Assembly: GCA_964533495.1 (NCBI GenBank)
Contig: CAZHJU010000001.1
Coordinates: 1 to 64,000, forward strand
Source: Ga0077527 sp964533495
GTDB taxonomy: Bacteria; Pseudomonadota; Gammaproteobacteria; Burkholderiales; SG8-41
Reading direction: 5' to 3'
Length of the DNA stretch: 64,000 bases
Part shown: one piece after another, positions 18,027 through 27,252 of the stretch
Position numbering within the stretch: position 1 is the stretch's first letter
Layout of the letters: each line of letters starts with the position of its first letter
The notes under the pieces: model-generated
The model's input: only the letters and a program-made list of their open reading frames with translations
The model's database searches: none
What the model was told of the DNA's origin: nothing
Made by a program: the position numbers and the translations under genes

Positions 18027-18625
18027 TGTCCGGCGTCCGGGCCGTGTACGAAGCGGTCGCGCGGCAGTTCGACCGCGACCGCAGCAGGGCCCTGATGGAG
18101 CGGGAGTACCTCGATGCCCTGCTGTCGCGGCTGGGCGGGCCGCGGGAAATCCTCGACCTCGGCTGCGGCGGCGCCGAACCCATCGCGAAGTTCTTCAGCG
18201 ACGCCGGCTGCCGCGTCATCGGCGTCGACGCGGCGGCAGCGATGATCGCGCTGTGCCGCGAACGTTATCCGGAAGAACACTGGATCGAAGCCAACATGCG
18301 CGGCCTCGACCTCGGGCGCCGTTTCGACGCGATCGTCGCCTGGGACAGTTTTTTCCATCTCACGCCGGAAGACCAGCGAGCAATGTTCCCGGTGTTCACA
18401 CGCCATGCCGCGCCCGGCGCGCCGCTGCTGTTCACGTCCGGCCCGCGGGCGGGCGTGGCGATGGGCGAAATCTACGGCCGCGCGCTCTATCACGCCAGTC
18501 TCGACAGCACGGAATACGAACGGCTGCTCGCTGCAAACGGTTTTCGTGTCCTGCTGCACCGGATCGAGGATCCGGACTGCGGCCGGCACACCGTCTGGCT
18601 GGCGCAAAAACTGGCAGAGACTTGA
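18026..18625 (+). CDS. Class I SAM-dependent methyltransferase
   Basis: 199-residue Rossmann-fold methyltransferase. Motif I is LDLGCGGAEPIAKFF (about residues 36-52), followed by VIGVDAAAAMIALCRERYP and the post-motif FDAIVAWDSFFHL. It most resembles small-molecule methyltransferases. It overlaps the upstream VOC gene by one base, and the pair ends at a strong hairpin shared with the convergent TauD gene. Substrate unknown. Confidence 0.85.
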   Translation: MSGVRAVYEAVARQFDRDRSRALMEREYLDALLSRLGGPREILDLGCGGAEPIAKFFSDAGCRVIGVDAAAAMIALCRERYPEEHWIEANMRGLDLGRRFDAIVAWDSFFHLTPEDQRAMFPVFTRHAAPGAPLLFTSGPRAGVAMGEIYGRALYHASLDSTEYERLLAANGFRVLLHRIEDPDCGRHTVWLAQKLAET

Positions 18626-18700
18626 AGCCAGGCCGGCCGTCGCCGGGAAACCACCACCGCAGCCGCGTCACCCGCTGAATTCCTCCACCTGAAACGAAAA

Positions 18701-18722
18701 AGCCCGCGGCATGCCGCGGGCT
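18701..18722. terminator. Bidirectional hairpin terminator
   Basis: Perfect arms AGCCCGCGG and CCGCGGGCT around CATG, with an A-run on the left side. It separates the plus-strand methyltransferase from the convergent minus-strand TauD gene. Confidence 0.75.
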
Positions 18723-18743
18723 TCACGTTGTCGCGCGATGCGC

Positions 18744-19628
18744 CTACCGCGTCGCCTCGCCGCGGATCTGCACGCGGTGCATCATCCGCCGCTGGCTCGC
18801 ATCGAAGGAATCTCGGCGATGGATCAGGCAGCGGTTATCCCAGATCAGCGTGTCTCCGAGCTTCCATTCGTTGTGCCACACGAACTCCGGCCGGGAGGCA
18901 TGCGCCCAGAGCTGGTCGAGCAGCCGCTCGCTTTCCTCCAGCGGCAGGCCGACGATGTAGGCGTTGCGGCGGCGACCGAGATAAAGCGCCTTGCGTCCCG
19001 TCAGCGGATGCGTGCGGAAAATCTTGTGCCGCGCGCCCGGCGCCTCGCGCGGATCCGTCACCTCCCCGAAGCCTTTGCGCAACTGTCCGGCGCTGTTGTA
19101 GGTTTCATCGTGGATGACCACGAGCCCTTCTAGTTTCTTCTTCAATTCGTCGGACAGGGTCTCGTAAGCCATGTACTGATTGGCGAAATAGGTATTCCCG
19201 CCGGCGGGCGGAATCTCCAAGGCGTGCAGGATCGCGATCGTGCACGGCTTTTCCCTGTAGGACATGTCGGTGTGCCAGATCGCCTCCCCGGAACCGAGAT
19301 TGCCTTTCGGTATGCCCTGCTCCATGATGTTCGAGATCACCAGGATGTCCGGAAATTCGTCGATGTAAGGCTTGCCGATGACGCTCGTGCCCGGCGGCTC
19401 GAGTTCGCCGAAGGTTTTGCCCAGCGCGATCAGTTGCGGATCGGTGACAGGCTGGCTGCGCACGACGACGACCAGATGGTCCAGGACGGCCTGCTTCAGC
19501 GTCGCCACCGTGGCCTGATCGAGCGCCGCAAGATCCACGCCGGTCACTTCCGCTCCGCAACCCTTGCCGGAAGGAATGACCTGCGGGGTCAGTTCGGTTG
19601 CTGCGGCGGCGTTCTGGGCGTTCTGCAC
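18744..19628 (-). CDS. TauD/TfdA-family Fe(II)/2-oxoglutarate dioxygenase
   Basis: Non-heme iron dioxygenase that hydroxylates a small acid using 2-oxoglutarate and oxygen. The 294 residues hold the iron-binding triad His119-x-Asp121 (IWHTDMSYR) and His270 (NRCLIH). The 2-oxoglutarate-binding region R...RGE is near the end. The start is a GTG at 19628 with AGGAGACCGATC upstream. It is divergent from a GntR regulator, and a CGTATCATACG palindrome lies between them. The locus also has an enolase-superfamily enzyme and a Bug receptor under the same palindrome, so it probably acts in that catabolic route. Confidence 0.88.
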   Translation of the reverse strand: MQNAQNAAAATELTPQVIPSGKGCGAEVTGVDLAALDQATVATLKQAVLDHLVVVVRSQPVTDPQLIALGKTFGELEPPGTSVIGKPYIDEFPDILVISNIMEQGIPKGNLGSGEAIWHTDMSYREKPCTIAILHALEIPPAGGNTYFANQYMAYETLSDELKKKLEGLVVIHDETYNSAGQLRKGFGEVTDPREAPGARHKIFRTHPLTGRKALYLGRRRNAYIVGLPLEESERLLDQLWAHASRPEFVWHNEWKLGDTLIWDNRCLIHRRDSFDASQRRMMHRVQIRGEATR

Positions 19629-19686
19629 GATCGGTCTCCTGTGATGATGGCATGAGATGTCCCGGAAGGCAGGGACTCAATACATG

Positions 19687-19697
19687 CGTATCATACG
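19687..19697. promoter_or_regulatory. GntR operator candidate, copy 1
   Basis: CGTATCATACG, an 11-bp palindrome around a central C, inside ATGCGTATCATACGTAT between the divergent dioxygenase and GntR genes. The same 11 bases recur at 21641-21651. Confidence 0.75.
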
Positions 19698-19743
19698 TAT
19701 CTTTTGAATGAATGACAATACCTGTTTATAATCCGTCACGCCC

Positions 19744-20505
19744 ATGCCACAGAAAAACACACCCGCCGGTCTCGACGTCAGCGGGCCGGATCCCCTGTAC
19801 AAGCAGGTGGAGCAGCGCATCCTGCAATGCCTCGCCGACGGCGAATGGAAACCCGGCGAGCAGTTGCCCACGGAAAGCCAGCTGGCGGAGCGTTTCGGTG
19901 TCGCGGTCTTCACGATCCGCGCCGGCATCGGCGAACTGGCGGCCTCGAACATCCTCGTACGCAAGCAGGGCAAGGGCACCTTCGTCGCGCGCCATTCCCG
20001 GCTGCGGCAGCGCTACCAGTTTTCCCACATCCATGATGCCGCCGGCCGCCAGATTCTTCCCGGGCGCGAGCTGCTGTCGTTCACCAAAGGCACGGCAACC
20101 GCCGCGGAAACCGCCCGGCTCGGACTTCCTCTGGACGCCAGGACCCCGGTCATCCGGCTGGCCATGATCAGTGTCGACGAAGGCAAAACCGTCGCGACGC
20201 TGGACATCGTGCTGCCCGCGCGCCTGTTCGGCGGCCTGACCGCCGTGGCCGTGCGCAATGCACAGGAGAACCTTTACGCCGCCTACCAGGACGAATGCGG
20301 CGTCAACGTGATTCGCGTCGAGGAGCACATCCACGCCGCCCTGGCCAGTGCAGCCGAGGCGAAAACTCTGAAAATCCGGACCGGCAGCCCGGTCCTGCGC
20401 GTCGAGCGCATGGCTTACACCTACCGCGGATTACCGGTCGAGTTCCGCACCCGCGTGTTCGACGCCACCCAATACCATTACCGGACGGTCGAGGGCGGCA
20501 TCTAG
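19744..20505 (+). CDS. GntR-family regulator (HutC type, UTRA domain)
   Basis: 253-residue transcription factor. The N-terminal winged helix is YKQVEQRILQCLADGEWKPG, then LPTESQLAERFGVAVFTIR and GKGTFVARH. The C-terminal half (about residues 95-250) is a UTRA ligand-binding domain with VLRVERMAYTYRGLPVEFR. It lies between an outward-facing dioxygenase gene and a convergent enolase-superfamily gene. Two identical palindromes, one upstream of its own gene and one between the enolase-superfamily gene and a Bug receptor, are likely its binding sites. It is therefore the probable local regulator of the locus. Confidence 0.9.
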   Translation: MPQKNTPAGLDVSGPDPLYKQVEQRILQCLADGEWKPGEQLPTESQLAERFGVAVFTIRAGIGELAASNILVRKQGKGTFVARHSRLRQRYQFSHIHDAAGRQILPGRELLSFTKGTATAAETARLGLPLDARTPVIRLAMISVDEGKTVATLDIVLPARLFGGLTAVAVRNAQENLYAAYQDECGVNVIRVEEHIHAALASAAEAKTLKIRTGSPVLRVERMAYTYRGLPVEFRTRVFDATQYHYRTVEGGI

Positions 20506-20514
20506 CCTCCGGGC

Positions 20515-21600
20515 CTAGGCCGCCGCAAGCGCGGCATGGCACGACTCACGCGTCTGGTGCTCGCGCAGCAGCCTGCGATCGACCTCCGGCCAGTAGCCCG
20601 GACGCAGGACGATATCGCCGCGCTCGAAAGGCAGCGGATTGGCCAGCAGGCGCGCCTTGGGCTTCAAGAAACCGTTCATGTCCCCGGCGCCCGACAGGAA
20701 GCCGCGCGACACGCAGGCCTCGGTCCAGCACATGATCTCGGTCGCCACGCCGTCGCCCAGACAAATGCCCAGCCCCAGCCGTTTCGCGAGCCGCATCGCG
20801 TCCAGCGCCCGGTCGACGCCGCCGACCCTTTTCAGCTTGAGCTTGACATAGCGCACGCCCGGCAGCGTGGCGGCGCGCTCGATGTCGCGGCCGCCGCGGA
20901 TCGATTCGTCCAGCATCAGCGGCACCTTTGATACCCCGGCGATCCGCGCATTGGCGTCCCATTCATCCGCTTCGCACGGTTGCTCGAACAGCAGAATGCC
21001 TTCCGGATCGAGCGCGGATGCGAACTGCAGCCCCTGCTGCAAATCGTACCCGCGGTTGGCATCCATCGTGATCGCCGCGCGTCCGCGCAGCGCCTGCTGC
21101 ACCCAGCGCACCCGCCGCAGGTCGGCGGCGACATCCCAGCCGACCTTGACCTTGAATGTCCGGTAACCCTGTTCCAGCCGGTCTTCGATCTCTTCGGCGA
21201 TGGCGGCCTGCTCGGTCGCGGACACGGGCACCAGCAGCGGAATGCGGGTTTCCTCGCCGACCGTCAGCGCCGGATGCCGGGTCACCATGGCCAGCGCCGA
21301 CAGCATGGCGCAGGCCGCGAACGGCGACTGCTCCACCTCGCCGTCGATCTGCGCGCGGATGTCCTCCGCCGGCCGGCCGGCGAGTCTCGCCGCCTGCGCG
21401 CAGCAGAACTGCCACGCGCTTTCGGCTGTCTCCCGGCTGGACCCTGCCGGCACATAGGCTTCGCCCCAGCCCACCTGGCCGTCGGCGGCGATCATCTCGA
21501 CGACCACCGGCTCGAATTCGGTATATGTGCGGAAGGACACCTTGTAGGGCTTCACCAGCGGAAGACGCAGTTGCCGAATCACGATTTCCCGAATAACCAT
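20515..21600 (-). CDS. Mandelate racemase/muconate lactonizing enzyme family protein
   Basis: Enolase-superfamily enzyme of 361 residues, a magnesium-dependent racemase, cycloisomerase or dehydratase. The general-base motif KVK is at 150-152. The metal ligands are Asp180 (TMDANRGY), Glu206 (LLFEQP) and Asp231 (LMLDES), and the second lysine group is KLKLKR near 253-257. Lysines on both sides point to the muconate-lactonizing or epimerase branch rather than the mandelate branch. The start at 21600 is just downstream of GntR operator copy 2. The dioxygenase and Bug receptor share that signal. Confidence 0.88.
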   Translation of the reverse strand: MVIREIVIRQLRLPLVKPYKVSFRTYTEFEPVVVEMIAADGQVGWGEAYVPAGSSRETAESAWQFCCAQAARLAGRPAEDIRAQIDGEVEQSPFAACAMLSALAMVTRHPALTVGEETRIPLLVPVSATEQAAIAEEIEDRLEQGYRTFKVKVGWDVAADLRRVRWVQQALRGRAAITMDANRGYDLQQGLQFASALDPEGILLFEQPCEADEWDANARIAGVSKVPLMLDESIRGGRDIERAATLPGVRYVKLKLKRVGGVDRALDAMRLAKRLGLGICLGDGVATEIMCWTEACVSRGFLSGAGDMNGFLKPKARLLANPLPFERGDIVLRPGYWPEVDRRLLREHQTRESCHAALAAA

Positions 21601-21640
21601 GCTTACATCCTGTCTTTGATTGGTTGTGCCGCCAAATTTA

Positions 21641-21651
21641 CGTATCATACG
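21641..21651. promoter_or_regulatory. GntR operator candidate, copy 2
   Basis: CGTATCATACG, identical to 19687-19697, between the divergent enolase-superfamily and Bug receptor genes. Confidence 0.75.
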
Positions 21652-21708
21652 GATGAGTTGAAGGATACAACAACAATCGGTCCTCAACGCAACCGGAGGA
21701 GAATTTTC

Positions 21709-22677
21709 ATGCGTCACCTTTCATGGCAGTTGCCCGTCCTGCTCGCGCTGCTGGGCGGCCCCATCTGGGCCACCGCCGCGGAGCGTTACCCCAACCGGCC
21801 CGTGCGGATCATCGTGCCGTTTGCCGCCGGGGGCACGTTCGACCTCGTGGCCAGAACCATCGCCCAGCGGCTGACCGAGTCGTGGTCGCAGCAGGTGGTC
21901 GTGGACAATCGCCCGGGCGGCGGCACGCTAATCGCGACGGAACTCGTCGCCAAGGCCTCGCCCAACGGATACACCATCTATCTGTCGCCGAACGCCCTGG
22001 CTGCCAACCCCGCCATGCACAGGAAGCTGCCCTACGACACGGAACGGGATCTGACTCCGGCCGTGCTGATCGCGGCGCAGCCGATGGCTCTGGGCACCCA
22101 TCCCTCGGCCAAGGCAAAAACGGCCCGGGAGCTGATCGACCTCGCGAAATCCCGCCCCGGAGCCCTGAGCTACGGCAGCGCCGGAATCGGCAGCGGCGGA
22201 CATCTGGCCGGGGAGATCTTCAAGGCCGCCGCGGGCATCGACATCGTCCACGTCAGCTACAAGGGCGGCAACGTCGCCATGATGGACGTCGTATCCAACC
22301 AGATCCCCTTGGTCTCGACGGGGCTGCCCAATCTGCTGCCGTTGCACAGAACGGGTCGGATCCACATCATCGGCGTCACGTCCGCCAAACGTTCGCCGGT
22401 TGCCGAAGAGATACCGGCCCTCCAGGAAACGGTCCCGGGTTACGAGTTCAAGAACTGGTTCGGCTTCATCGTTCCGTCCGGCACGCCGGGCGCCGTCGTC
22501 CGGAAGATCAACGCCGACGTCAACGCGGTCCTGCAGACGGGCGACACGCGCCAGAAGCTGCTCAGTCAGGGATTTGATGTGCTGGGTGGCACACAGGAAG
22601 AATTCGCCTCGACCATCCGCGACGACACGCGGGCTTTTGCCGAGGTCCTGCGCAAGGCCGGCGTCGCCGTCCGTTGA
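21709..22677 (+). CDS. Bug/TctC-type periplasmic solute receptor
   Basis: 322-residue periplasmic receptor. The signal peptide MRHLSWQLPVLLALLGGPIWATAAE is followed by RYPNRPVRIIVPFAAGGTFD, SPNGYTIYLSPNALAANPAM, HVSYKGGN and GYEFKNWFGF. The ribosome site is AACCGGAGGAGA. Because it shares an exact palindrome with the GntR gene and its divergent dioxygenase, it probably brings in the substrate or inducer of that pathway. Confidence 0.9.
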   Translation: MRHLSWQLPVLLALLGGPIWATAAERYPNRPVRIIVPFAAGGTFDLVARTIAQRLTESWSQQVVVDNRPGGGTLIATELVAKASPNGYTIYLSPNALAANPAMHRKLPYDTERDLTPAVLIAAQPMALGTHPSAKAKTARELIDLAKSRPGALSYGSAGIGSGGHLAGEIFKAAAGIDIVHVSYKGGNVAMMDVVSNQIPLVSTGLPNLLPLHRTGRIHIIGVTSAKRSPVAEEIPALQETVPGYEFKNWFGFIVPSGTPGAVVRKINADVNAVLQTGDTRQKLLSQGFDVLGGTQEEFASTIRDDTRAFAEVLRKAGVAVR

Positions 22678-22701
22678 AGCCGGCCCCGGGGGCTCGCTCC
22701 G

Positions 22702-22745
22702 AAAAAAAAGCAGAAGGCCGGGCGATGGGCTGCCCTGCCTTCTGC
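22702..22745 (-). terminator. Rho-independent terminator of the terC gene
   Basis: On the minus strand, GCAGAAGGC and GCCTTCTGC form a stem directly followed by eight T. It lies 35 bp past the TerC stop. Confidence 0.75.
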
Positions 22746-22779
22746 CAGTGACGGCCGGGTCTGCGTACCGGCCGTGGGG

Positions 22780-23502
22780 TCAAACCTTGTGCGGGTGCCT
22801 CACCTCCGGCAGGGTCAGCTCCCGGTTCAGCTTCGCCGCGCCAATCAACTTGCCGACCGCCACCACCAGCAGCGCGCCCATCGCCGGCACGAAGATGTGG
22901 AGCCAGTGCGCCTGGCCGTCGACCCACCCGGCAATCGCCGGGTCCGACACCAGCATCTCGCCCGCAACCCAGCCCAGCACCCCGCCGCCGAGGGTGACGA
23001 TGACCGGGAACCGGTTCATCAGCTTCAGGATGAAAGTGCTGCCGTAGATCATCATCGGGATGCTCATGCCCAGCCCGATCACCAGCATCAGGACGCTGCC
23101 CTTGGCCGCGGCCGCGACCCCGAGCACGTTGTCCAGGCTCATGATCAGATCGGCCATAATGATGGTTCTGATCGCCTGCCACATGTGCGCATGGCTTTCG
23201 ATTCCGTCCGCGGCCTCGTCCTCGGCCGGCGCCAGCATTTTCACGCCGATCCAGCCCAGCAGCAGCGCGCCGGCCAGCTTCAGATAGGGGATATCGAGCA
23301 GCATGACCGCGAAGAAGGTCAGGGTGATCCGCAGGAAAACCGCGCCGAAGGTGCCGTACAGGATTGCCCTTTTCTGCTGCTGCGGCGGCAATGAGCGGCT
23401 GGCCATCGCGATCACCACCGCGTTGTCGCCGCTCAGCACGATGTCGATCATGATGATCTGGCCCAGCGTCACCCAGAAAAACGAACTAGAGAGCATTTCC
23501 AT
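22780..23502 (-). CDS. TerC-family integral membrane protein
   Basis: 240-residue multi-pass inner-membrane protein of the TerC family. Members are linked to tellurite resistance and to metal (manganese or calcium) export. It has two copies of the family's Asp-containing signature, MIDIVLSGDNAVVIAMA (first helix) and ADLIMSLDNVLGVAAA (about residues 120-135), and about seven hydrophobic segments. AAGGAG precedes the start. It follows the sensor kinase gene on the same strand by 119 bp and ends at a good terminator. Confidence 0.88.
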   Translation of the reverse strand: MEMLSSSFFWVTLGQIIMIDIVLSGDNAVVIAMASRSLPPQQQKRAILYGTFGAVFLRITLTFFAVMLLDIPYLKLAGALLLGWIGVKMLAPAEDEAADGIESHAHMWQAIRTIIMADLIMSLDNVLGVAAAAKGSVLMLVIGLGMSIPMMIYGSTFILKLMNRFPVIVTLGGGVLGWVAGEMLVSDPAIAGWVDGQAHWLHIFVPAMGALLVVAVGKLIGAAKLNRELTLPEVRHPHKV

Positions 23503-23621
23503 CCGCGGCGTCTCCTTGATCCCGGCGGCTCGCGGCCGCAGGGGATGATCACAGGATACGGATGCCGGCTTACGGCAGCCCGGCCGGAAGATGAACGGAA
23601 CCTTACAGCCGGTGAAAAAAC

Positions 23622-25007
23622 TCAGGCCGGCGGCAGGATCAGGCTGAAGGTGTTGCCGATGCCGTCGGAAGCATCCTCGCGCAGCGTGATTTCGCCGCCG
23701 TGGAGCTCGGCAATCTCGCGGGCGATGGCCAGCCCGAGGCCGCTGCCCTCGGCGCCGCTGCCGAGCAGACGGTGAAAACGCTCGAAGACGCGGGCACGCT
23801 CCGCCGGCGGAATGCCCGGGCCGTCGTCGCTGACGTCGACCGCCGGCGGCGCCGCGGACACGCGCACGGTGATGCGCCCGCCCTCGCGGCTGTAGCGCAC
23901 CGCGTTGTCGAGCAGGTTGTCGAGCAGCTCGCGCAGCCGCGCGGCATCCCCGGCCACCGTCACCGGTCCGCCGGCGCCCTCGAAGCCGAGGTCGATGCGC
24001 TTGCACAGCGCCTCCGGCACCCAGGCGGTGGCGGCATCGAGCACCAGCGCATTGAGATCGAGCGGCGCCAGCGTCACCGCGCTGATGGCGGCCGGCTCGT
24101 TGCGCGCCAGCGACAGCAGCTGCGAGACCAGCCGCTGCATCCGCTCGAGCCGCGGATAAATGCCTTCGAGCGCTTCACGCATGCGCTGCGGCTCGGTTTC
24201 GCGCAGCGCCACCTCGAACTGGGTCTTCAGGGCCGCCACCGGCGTCTTCAGCTGGTGCGCGGCGTCCGACACGAAATGCCCCTGCAGCGTCAGCACGTGA
24301 TCGAGCCGCGCCAGCAGTCCGTTGATCGAATCCAGCAGCGGAGCGACCTCGCCCGGCACGCCGTCGCCGGCAACCGGGCTGAGATCGCGCACCGAGCGCT
24401 GCGAGACCGCGCGCTGCAGCCGCGCGAGCGGCGCCAGGCCGTGCACCACGCCGACCCAGACCACGACGCCGGCGATCAGGATCAGCAGCAGCTGCGGCAG
24501 CAACACGCCGAGCAGGATCTCGTGGGCCAGCTCGCTGCGCTTGTTCAGGGTTTCGGCGACCCGCACCACCGCGCCGCGGCGGCCCGCGGCGTCAATGCGC
24601 AGCTCGACGATGCGCACCGCCTGGCCATGCACTTCGCCGTCGTAAAAGGCTTCGGCATTCCGGCGTTTCGCCGCGGCGCCGGCAGCAGGCGCAAGCGGCT
24701 CGCCGTCGATGCGGCTGCCATCCGCGCCGACGACCTCGAAGAACAGCCGGTCGTCGGGATCCGCCAGCCGCATCCGCCGCGCCTCCGGCGGCATCTCGAA
24801 GCGCAGCCCGTCGTCGCCGCCGCGCAGGTGCAGGCCGACCTCGCGCGCGATCCCGGCCAGCATGCGGTCATGCGCGCGCTGCGAGAAATCCAGCGCCACC
24901 CGGTAGCTGATGAAGGTGTCCGCGGCCAGCAGCAGGAACAGCGGCGCCAGCAACCCGGCCAGCAGCTGCCTGCGCAGCAACGGCCGGCGGACGACGGTTT
25001 CAGCCAT
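23622..25007 (-). CDS. Sensor histidine kinase (TctE/QseC-like)
   Basis: 461-residue inner-membrane kinase. The first membrane helix is at residues 12-32, a periplasmic sensor region covers about 33-165, and the second helix is about 166-190, followed by a HAMP region. The phospho-acceptor His251 is in SDAAHQLKTP. The ATP-binding domain carries LLDNAVRYS, VSDDGPGIPP and GSGLGLAIAREI. It overlaps the end of the response-regulator gene by 8 bp, so the two are co-translated. TctE relatives sense tricarboxylates, which would fit the many Bug receptors, but the ligand is inferred. Confidence 0.9.
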   Translation of the reverse strand: MAETVVRRPLLRRQLLAGLLAPLFLLLAADTFISYRVALDFSQRAHDRMLAGIAREVGLHLRGGDDGLRFEMPPEARRMRLADPDDRLFFEVVGADGSRIDGEPLAPAAGAAAKRRNAEAFYDGEVHGQAVRIVELRIDAAGRRGAVVRVAETLNKRSELAHEILLGVLLPQLLLILIAGVVVWVGVVHGLAPLARLQRAVSQRSVRDLSPVAGDGVPGEVAPLLDSINGLLARLDHVLTLQGHFVSDAAHQLKTPVAALKTQFEVALRETEPQRMREALEGIYPRLERMQRLVSQLLSLARNEPAAISAVTLAPLDLNALVLDAATAWVPEALCKRIDLGFEGAGGPVTVAGDAARLRELLDNLLDNAVRYSREGGRITVRVSAAPPAVDVSDDGPGIPPAERARVFERFHRLLGSGAEGSGLGLAIAREIAELHGGEITLREDASDGIGNTFSLILPPA

Positions 25008-25671
25008 TCGCCTTTTCGATCAGGTAGCCCATGCCGCGCACCGTCGTGATCGACACGCCGGAGTCCTCGAGCTTCCTGCGCAGGCGGTGGATGAACACCT
25101 CCACCGCGTTGCTCGACGACACGTCCTCCCAGCCGTAGAGGTGATCGATGATCTGCTGCTTGGTGACCACCTTGCCCTCGCGCAGCAGCAGCAACTCGAT
25201 CACCGCCAGCTCGCGCTGCGACAGCTCCATCGGCCGGCCGTCGAGATAGATCCTGCGGCCGGCCATGTCGAGCCGCAGGCGGCCGTTGACCACTTCGGAC
25301 GTGACGCTGGCGTTGGCGCGGCGGATCAGCGCGCGCACCCGCGCCTCGAGCTCGGACAGGCGGAAGGGTTTGGTCAGGTAATCGTCGGCGCCGAGATCCA
25401 GCCCGGCGACCACGGCCTCCGGCGCGTCGTTCGCCGTCAGCATCAGCACCGGCACGGTCGAGCGCCGCGCACGCAGCCGGCGCAGCACCTCGAAACCGTC
25501 GATTTCCGGCAGGCCGGCGTCGAGCAGCACCAGGTCGTACTGCTCGGTCGCCAGCACGCGGTCAGCCTCCTCGCCGCTGCTCGTGCAATCGACGGCATGC
25601 GCCGACTGCGTCAGTGCCCGTGTTACCGCCTCGGCCAGCATCGCATCATCCTCGACCAGCAATATGCGCAT
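25000..25671 (-). CDS. OmpR-family response regulator (TctD/QseB-like)
   Basis: 223-residue two-component regulator. The receiver domain has the acidic pair in LVEDDA, the phosphorylated Asp51 in VLLDAGLPEIDGF and the lysine of YLTKPF. The C-terminal winged helix ends with VEVFIHRLRRKLEDSG and the TVRGMGYLIEK signature. It precedes and overlaps its kinase partner. A long in-frame extension upstream is an artefact of the aldehyde dehydrogenase region. The ribosome site is weak. Confidence 0.9.
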   Translation of the reverse strand: MRILLVEDDAMLAEAVTRALTQSAHAVDCTSSGEEADRVLATEQYDLVLLDAGLPEIDGFEVLRRLRARRSTVPVLMLTANDAPEAVVAGLDLGADDYLTKPFRLSELEARVRALIRRANASVTSEVVNGRLRLDMAGRRIYLDGRPMELSQRELAVIELLLLREGKVVTKQQIIDHLYGWEDVSSSNAVEVFIHRLRRKLEDSGVSITTVRGMGYLIEKANG

Positions 25672-25693
25672 GGATGTCTGCGAGTAAGGTATT

Positions 25694-25728
25694 TTATAAA
25701 ATATTGATTTTATTGATATTTTTATAAT
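25694..25728 (+). repeat. AT-rich dispersed element, copy B
   Basis: Contains ATTTTATTGATATTTTTATAAT. It covers the TAA stop of the minus-strand aldehyde dehydrogenase and precedes the response-regulator start. Confidence 0.75.
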
Positions 25729-27158
25729 CCGGCCTGGGTCACGAACTTGCCGACCAAGTACGGTTCCAGCGCCTCCAAACCGCCCTCTGAACCGTAGCCC
25801 GAGTCCTTCACGCCGCCGAAGGGCACCTCGGGCAGCGCGAAGCCGAGGTGGTTGATGGTCATCATGCCGGTCTCGACCTGCGCCGCAATCGCCGTCGCGG
25901 TCTTCGCCGATTTCGTCCACGCGTAGGCGGCCAAGCCGTACGGCAGGCGGTTCGCCTCGGTCACCGCATCGTCGAAGGTCTTGAACGGATTGATGATCGC
26001 CATCGGCCCGAAAGGCTCGGTATTCATCGCCATCGCATCGGTCGACAGTTCGGTGATCACCGTCGGTTCGAAAAAGTTGCCCTTCTCGCCGATCGGATAG
26101 CCGCCGGTCTGCAGCTTGCCGCCATGCTTCTTCGCGTCCTCGACGTTGGCGACCATCGCGCTTTGCCGGCGCGGGTTGGCGAGCGTCGCCATTTTCGTGT
26201 CCTTGTCGAAACCGTCGCCGACCTTGATCGCCTTCGCGCCCTCGGTGAACTTCTCGACGAACTGCTTGTAGACGCCCTCCTGCACCAGGAAGCGCGTCGG
26301 CGACACGCAGACCTGGCCGGCGTTGCGGTACTTCATGAAGGTCATCGTCTTCGCCGCGACCTCGACGTCGGCGTCGTCGAAAATGATCACCGGCGCATGG
26401 CCGCCGAGTTCCATCGTCGCGCGCTTCATGTGCTGGCCGGCGAGTGCGGCGAGCTGCTTGCCCACCGGCGTCGAGCCGGTGAAGGTCATCTTGCGGATCA
26501 CCGGATGCGGGATCAGGTAGCCCGAAATCTCCGCCGGGCTGCCGTAGACCAGATTGATCACGCCCGCCGGCACGCCGGCGTCGGCGAAGGCGCGCACCAG
26601 TTCCGCGGGCGAGGCTGGCGTCTCCTCCGGCGCCTTCAGGATCACCGAGCAGCCGGTGCTCAGCGCCGCCGACAGCTTGCGCACGGCCTGGTTGATCGGA
26701 AAGTTCCACGGCGTGAAGGCCGCCACCGGACCGACCGGCTCCTTGACGACGAGCTGGTAGACGCCTTCCGCGCGCGCCGGGATCACGCGGCCATAGGCGC
26801 GGCGGCCCTCCTCGGCGAACCAGTCGATGATGTCGGCGCCGGCAAGCGCTTCCAGCTTCGCCTCGCCGACCGGCTTGCCCTGCTCGAAGGTCATGTACGT
26901 CGCCACGGTGTCGGCGCGCTCGCGGAAAATGTCCGCGGCCTTGCGCATGATCTTGCAGCGCTCGAAGGCCGACACCTTGCGCCAGGCCCTGAAACCCTGC
27001 TCCGCCGCTTCCAGCGCGCGGTCGAGGTCGACCTTTTCGGCATAGGCGACGGTGCCGATCTGCTGGTGGTTGGCCGGGTTGACCACCGGCAACGTGCGGC
27101 CCGAAGCCGCCGCGCACCACTGGCCGTTGATATAAAGCAGCGTGTTCGGATACGACAT
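25722..27158 (-). CDS. NAD(P)-dependent semialdehyde dehydrogenase
   Basis: 478-residue aldehyde dehydrogenase, most like succinate-semialdehyde or 2-oxoglutarate-semialdehyde dehydrogenases. Asn152 in PWNFPINQ, Glu250 in MELGGHAP and the catalytic Cys284 in NAGQVCVSPTR are present, as is EPFGPM. The start at 27158 has GAGGGAATCGCC upstream. The stop codon is inside AT-rich element B. It oxidises a small acid semialdehyde to the diacid. The neighbouring degenerate TauD homologue lies just upstream in the same direction. Confidence 0.9.
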   Translation of the reverse strand: MSYPNTLLYINGQWCAAASGRTLPVVNPANHQQIGTVAYAEKVDLDRALEAAEQGFRAWRKVSAFERCKIMRKAADIFRERADTVATYMTFEQGKPVGEAKLEALAGADIIDWFAEEGRRAYGRVIPARAEGVYQLVVKEPVGPVAAFTPWNFPINQAVRKLSAALSTGCSVILKAPEETPASPAELVRAFADAGVPAGVINLVYGSPAEISGYLIPHPVIRKMTFTGSTPVGKQLAALAGQHMKRATMELGGHAPVIIFDDADVEVAAKTMTFMKYRNAGQVCVSPTRFLVQEGVYKQFVEKFTEGAKAIKVGDGFDKDTKMATLANPRRQSAMVANVEDAKKHGGKLQTGGYPIGEKGNFFEPTVITELSTDAMAMNTEPFGPMAIINPFKTFDDAVTEANRLPYGLAAYAWTKSAKTATAIAAQVETGMMTINHLGFALPEVPFGGVKDSGYGSEGGLEALEPYLVGKFVTQAGL

Positions 27159-27252
27159 GGCGATTCCCTCGTGCGTGATGGATTGAAGAATTGAGCGGGA
27201 AGCGGAAGGATAAACGGTTTTGGCGCCCGGCGCGGTCACTCCATGCGGTCGC

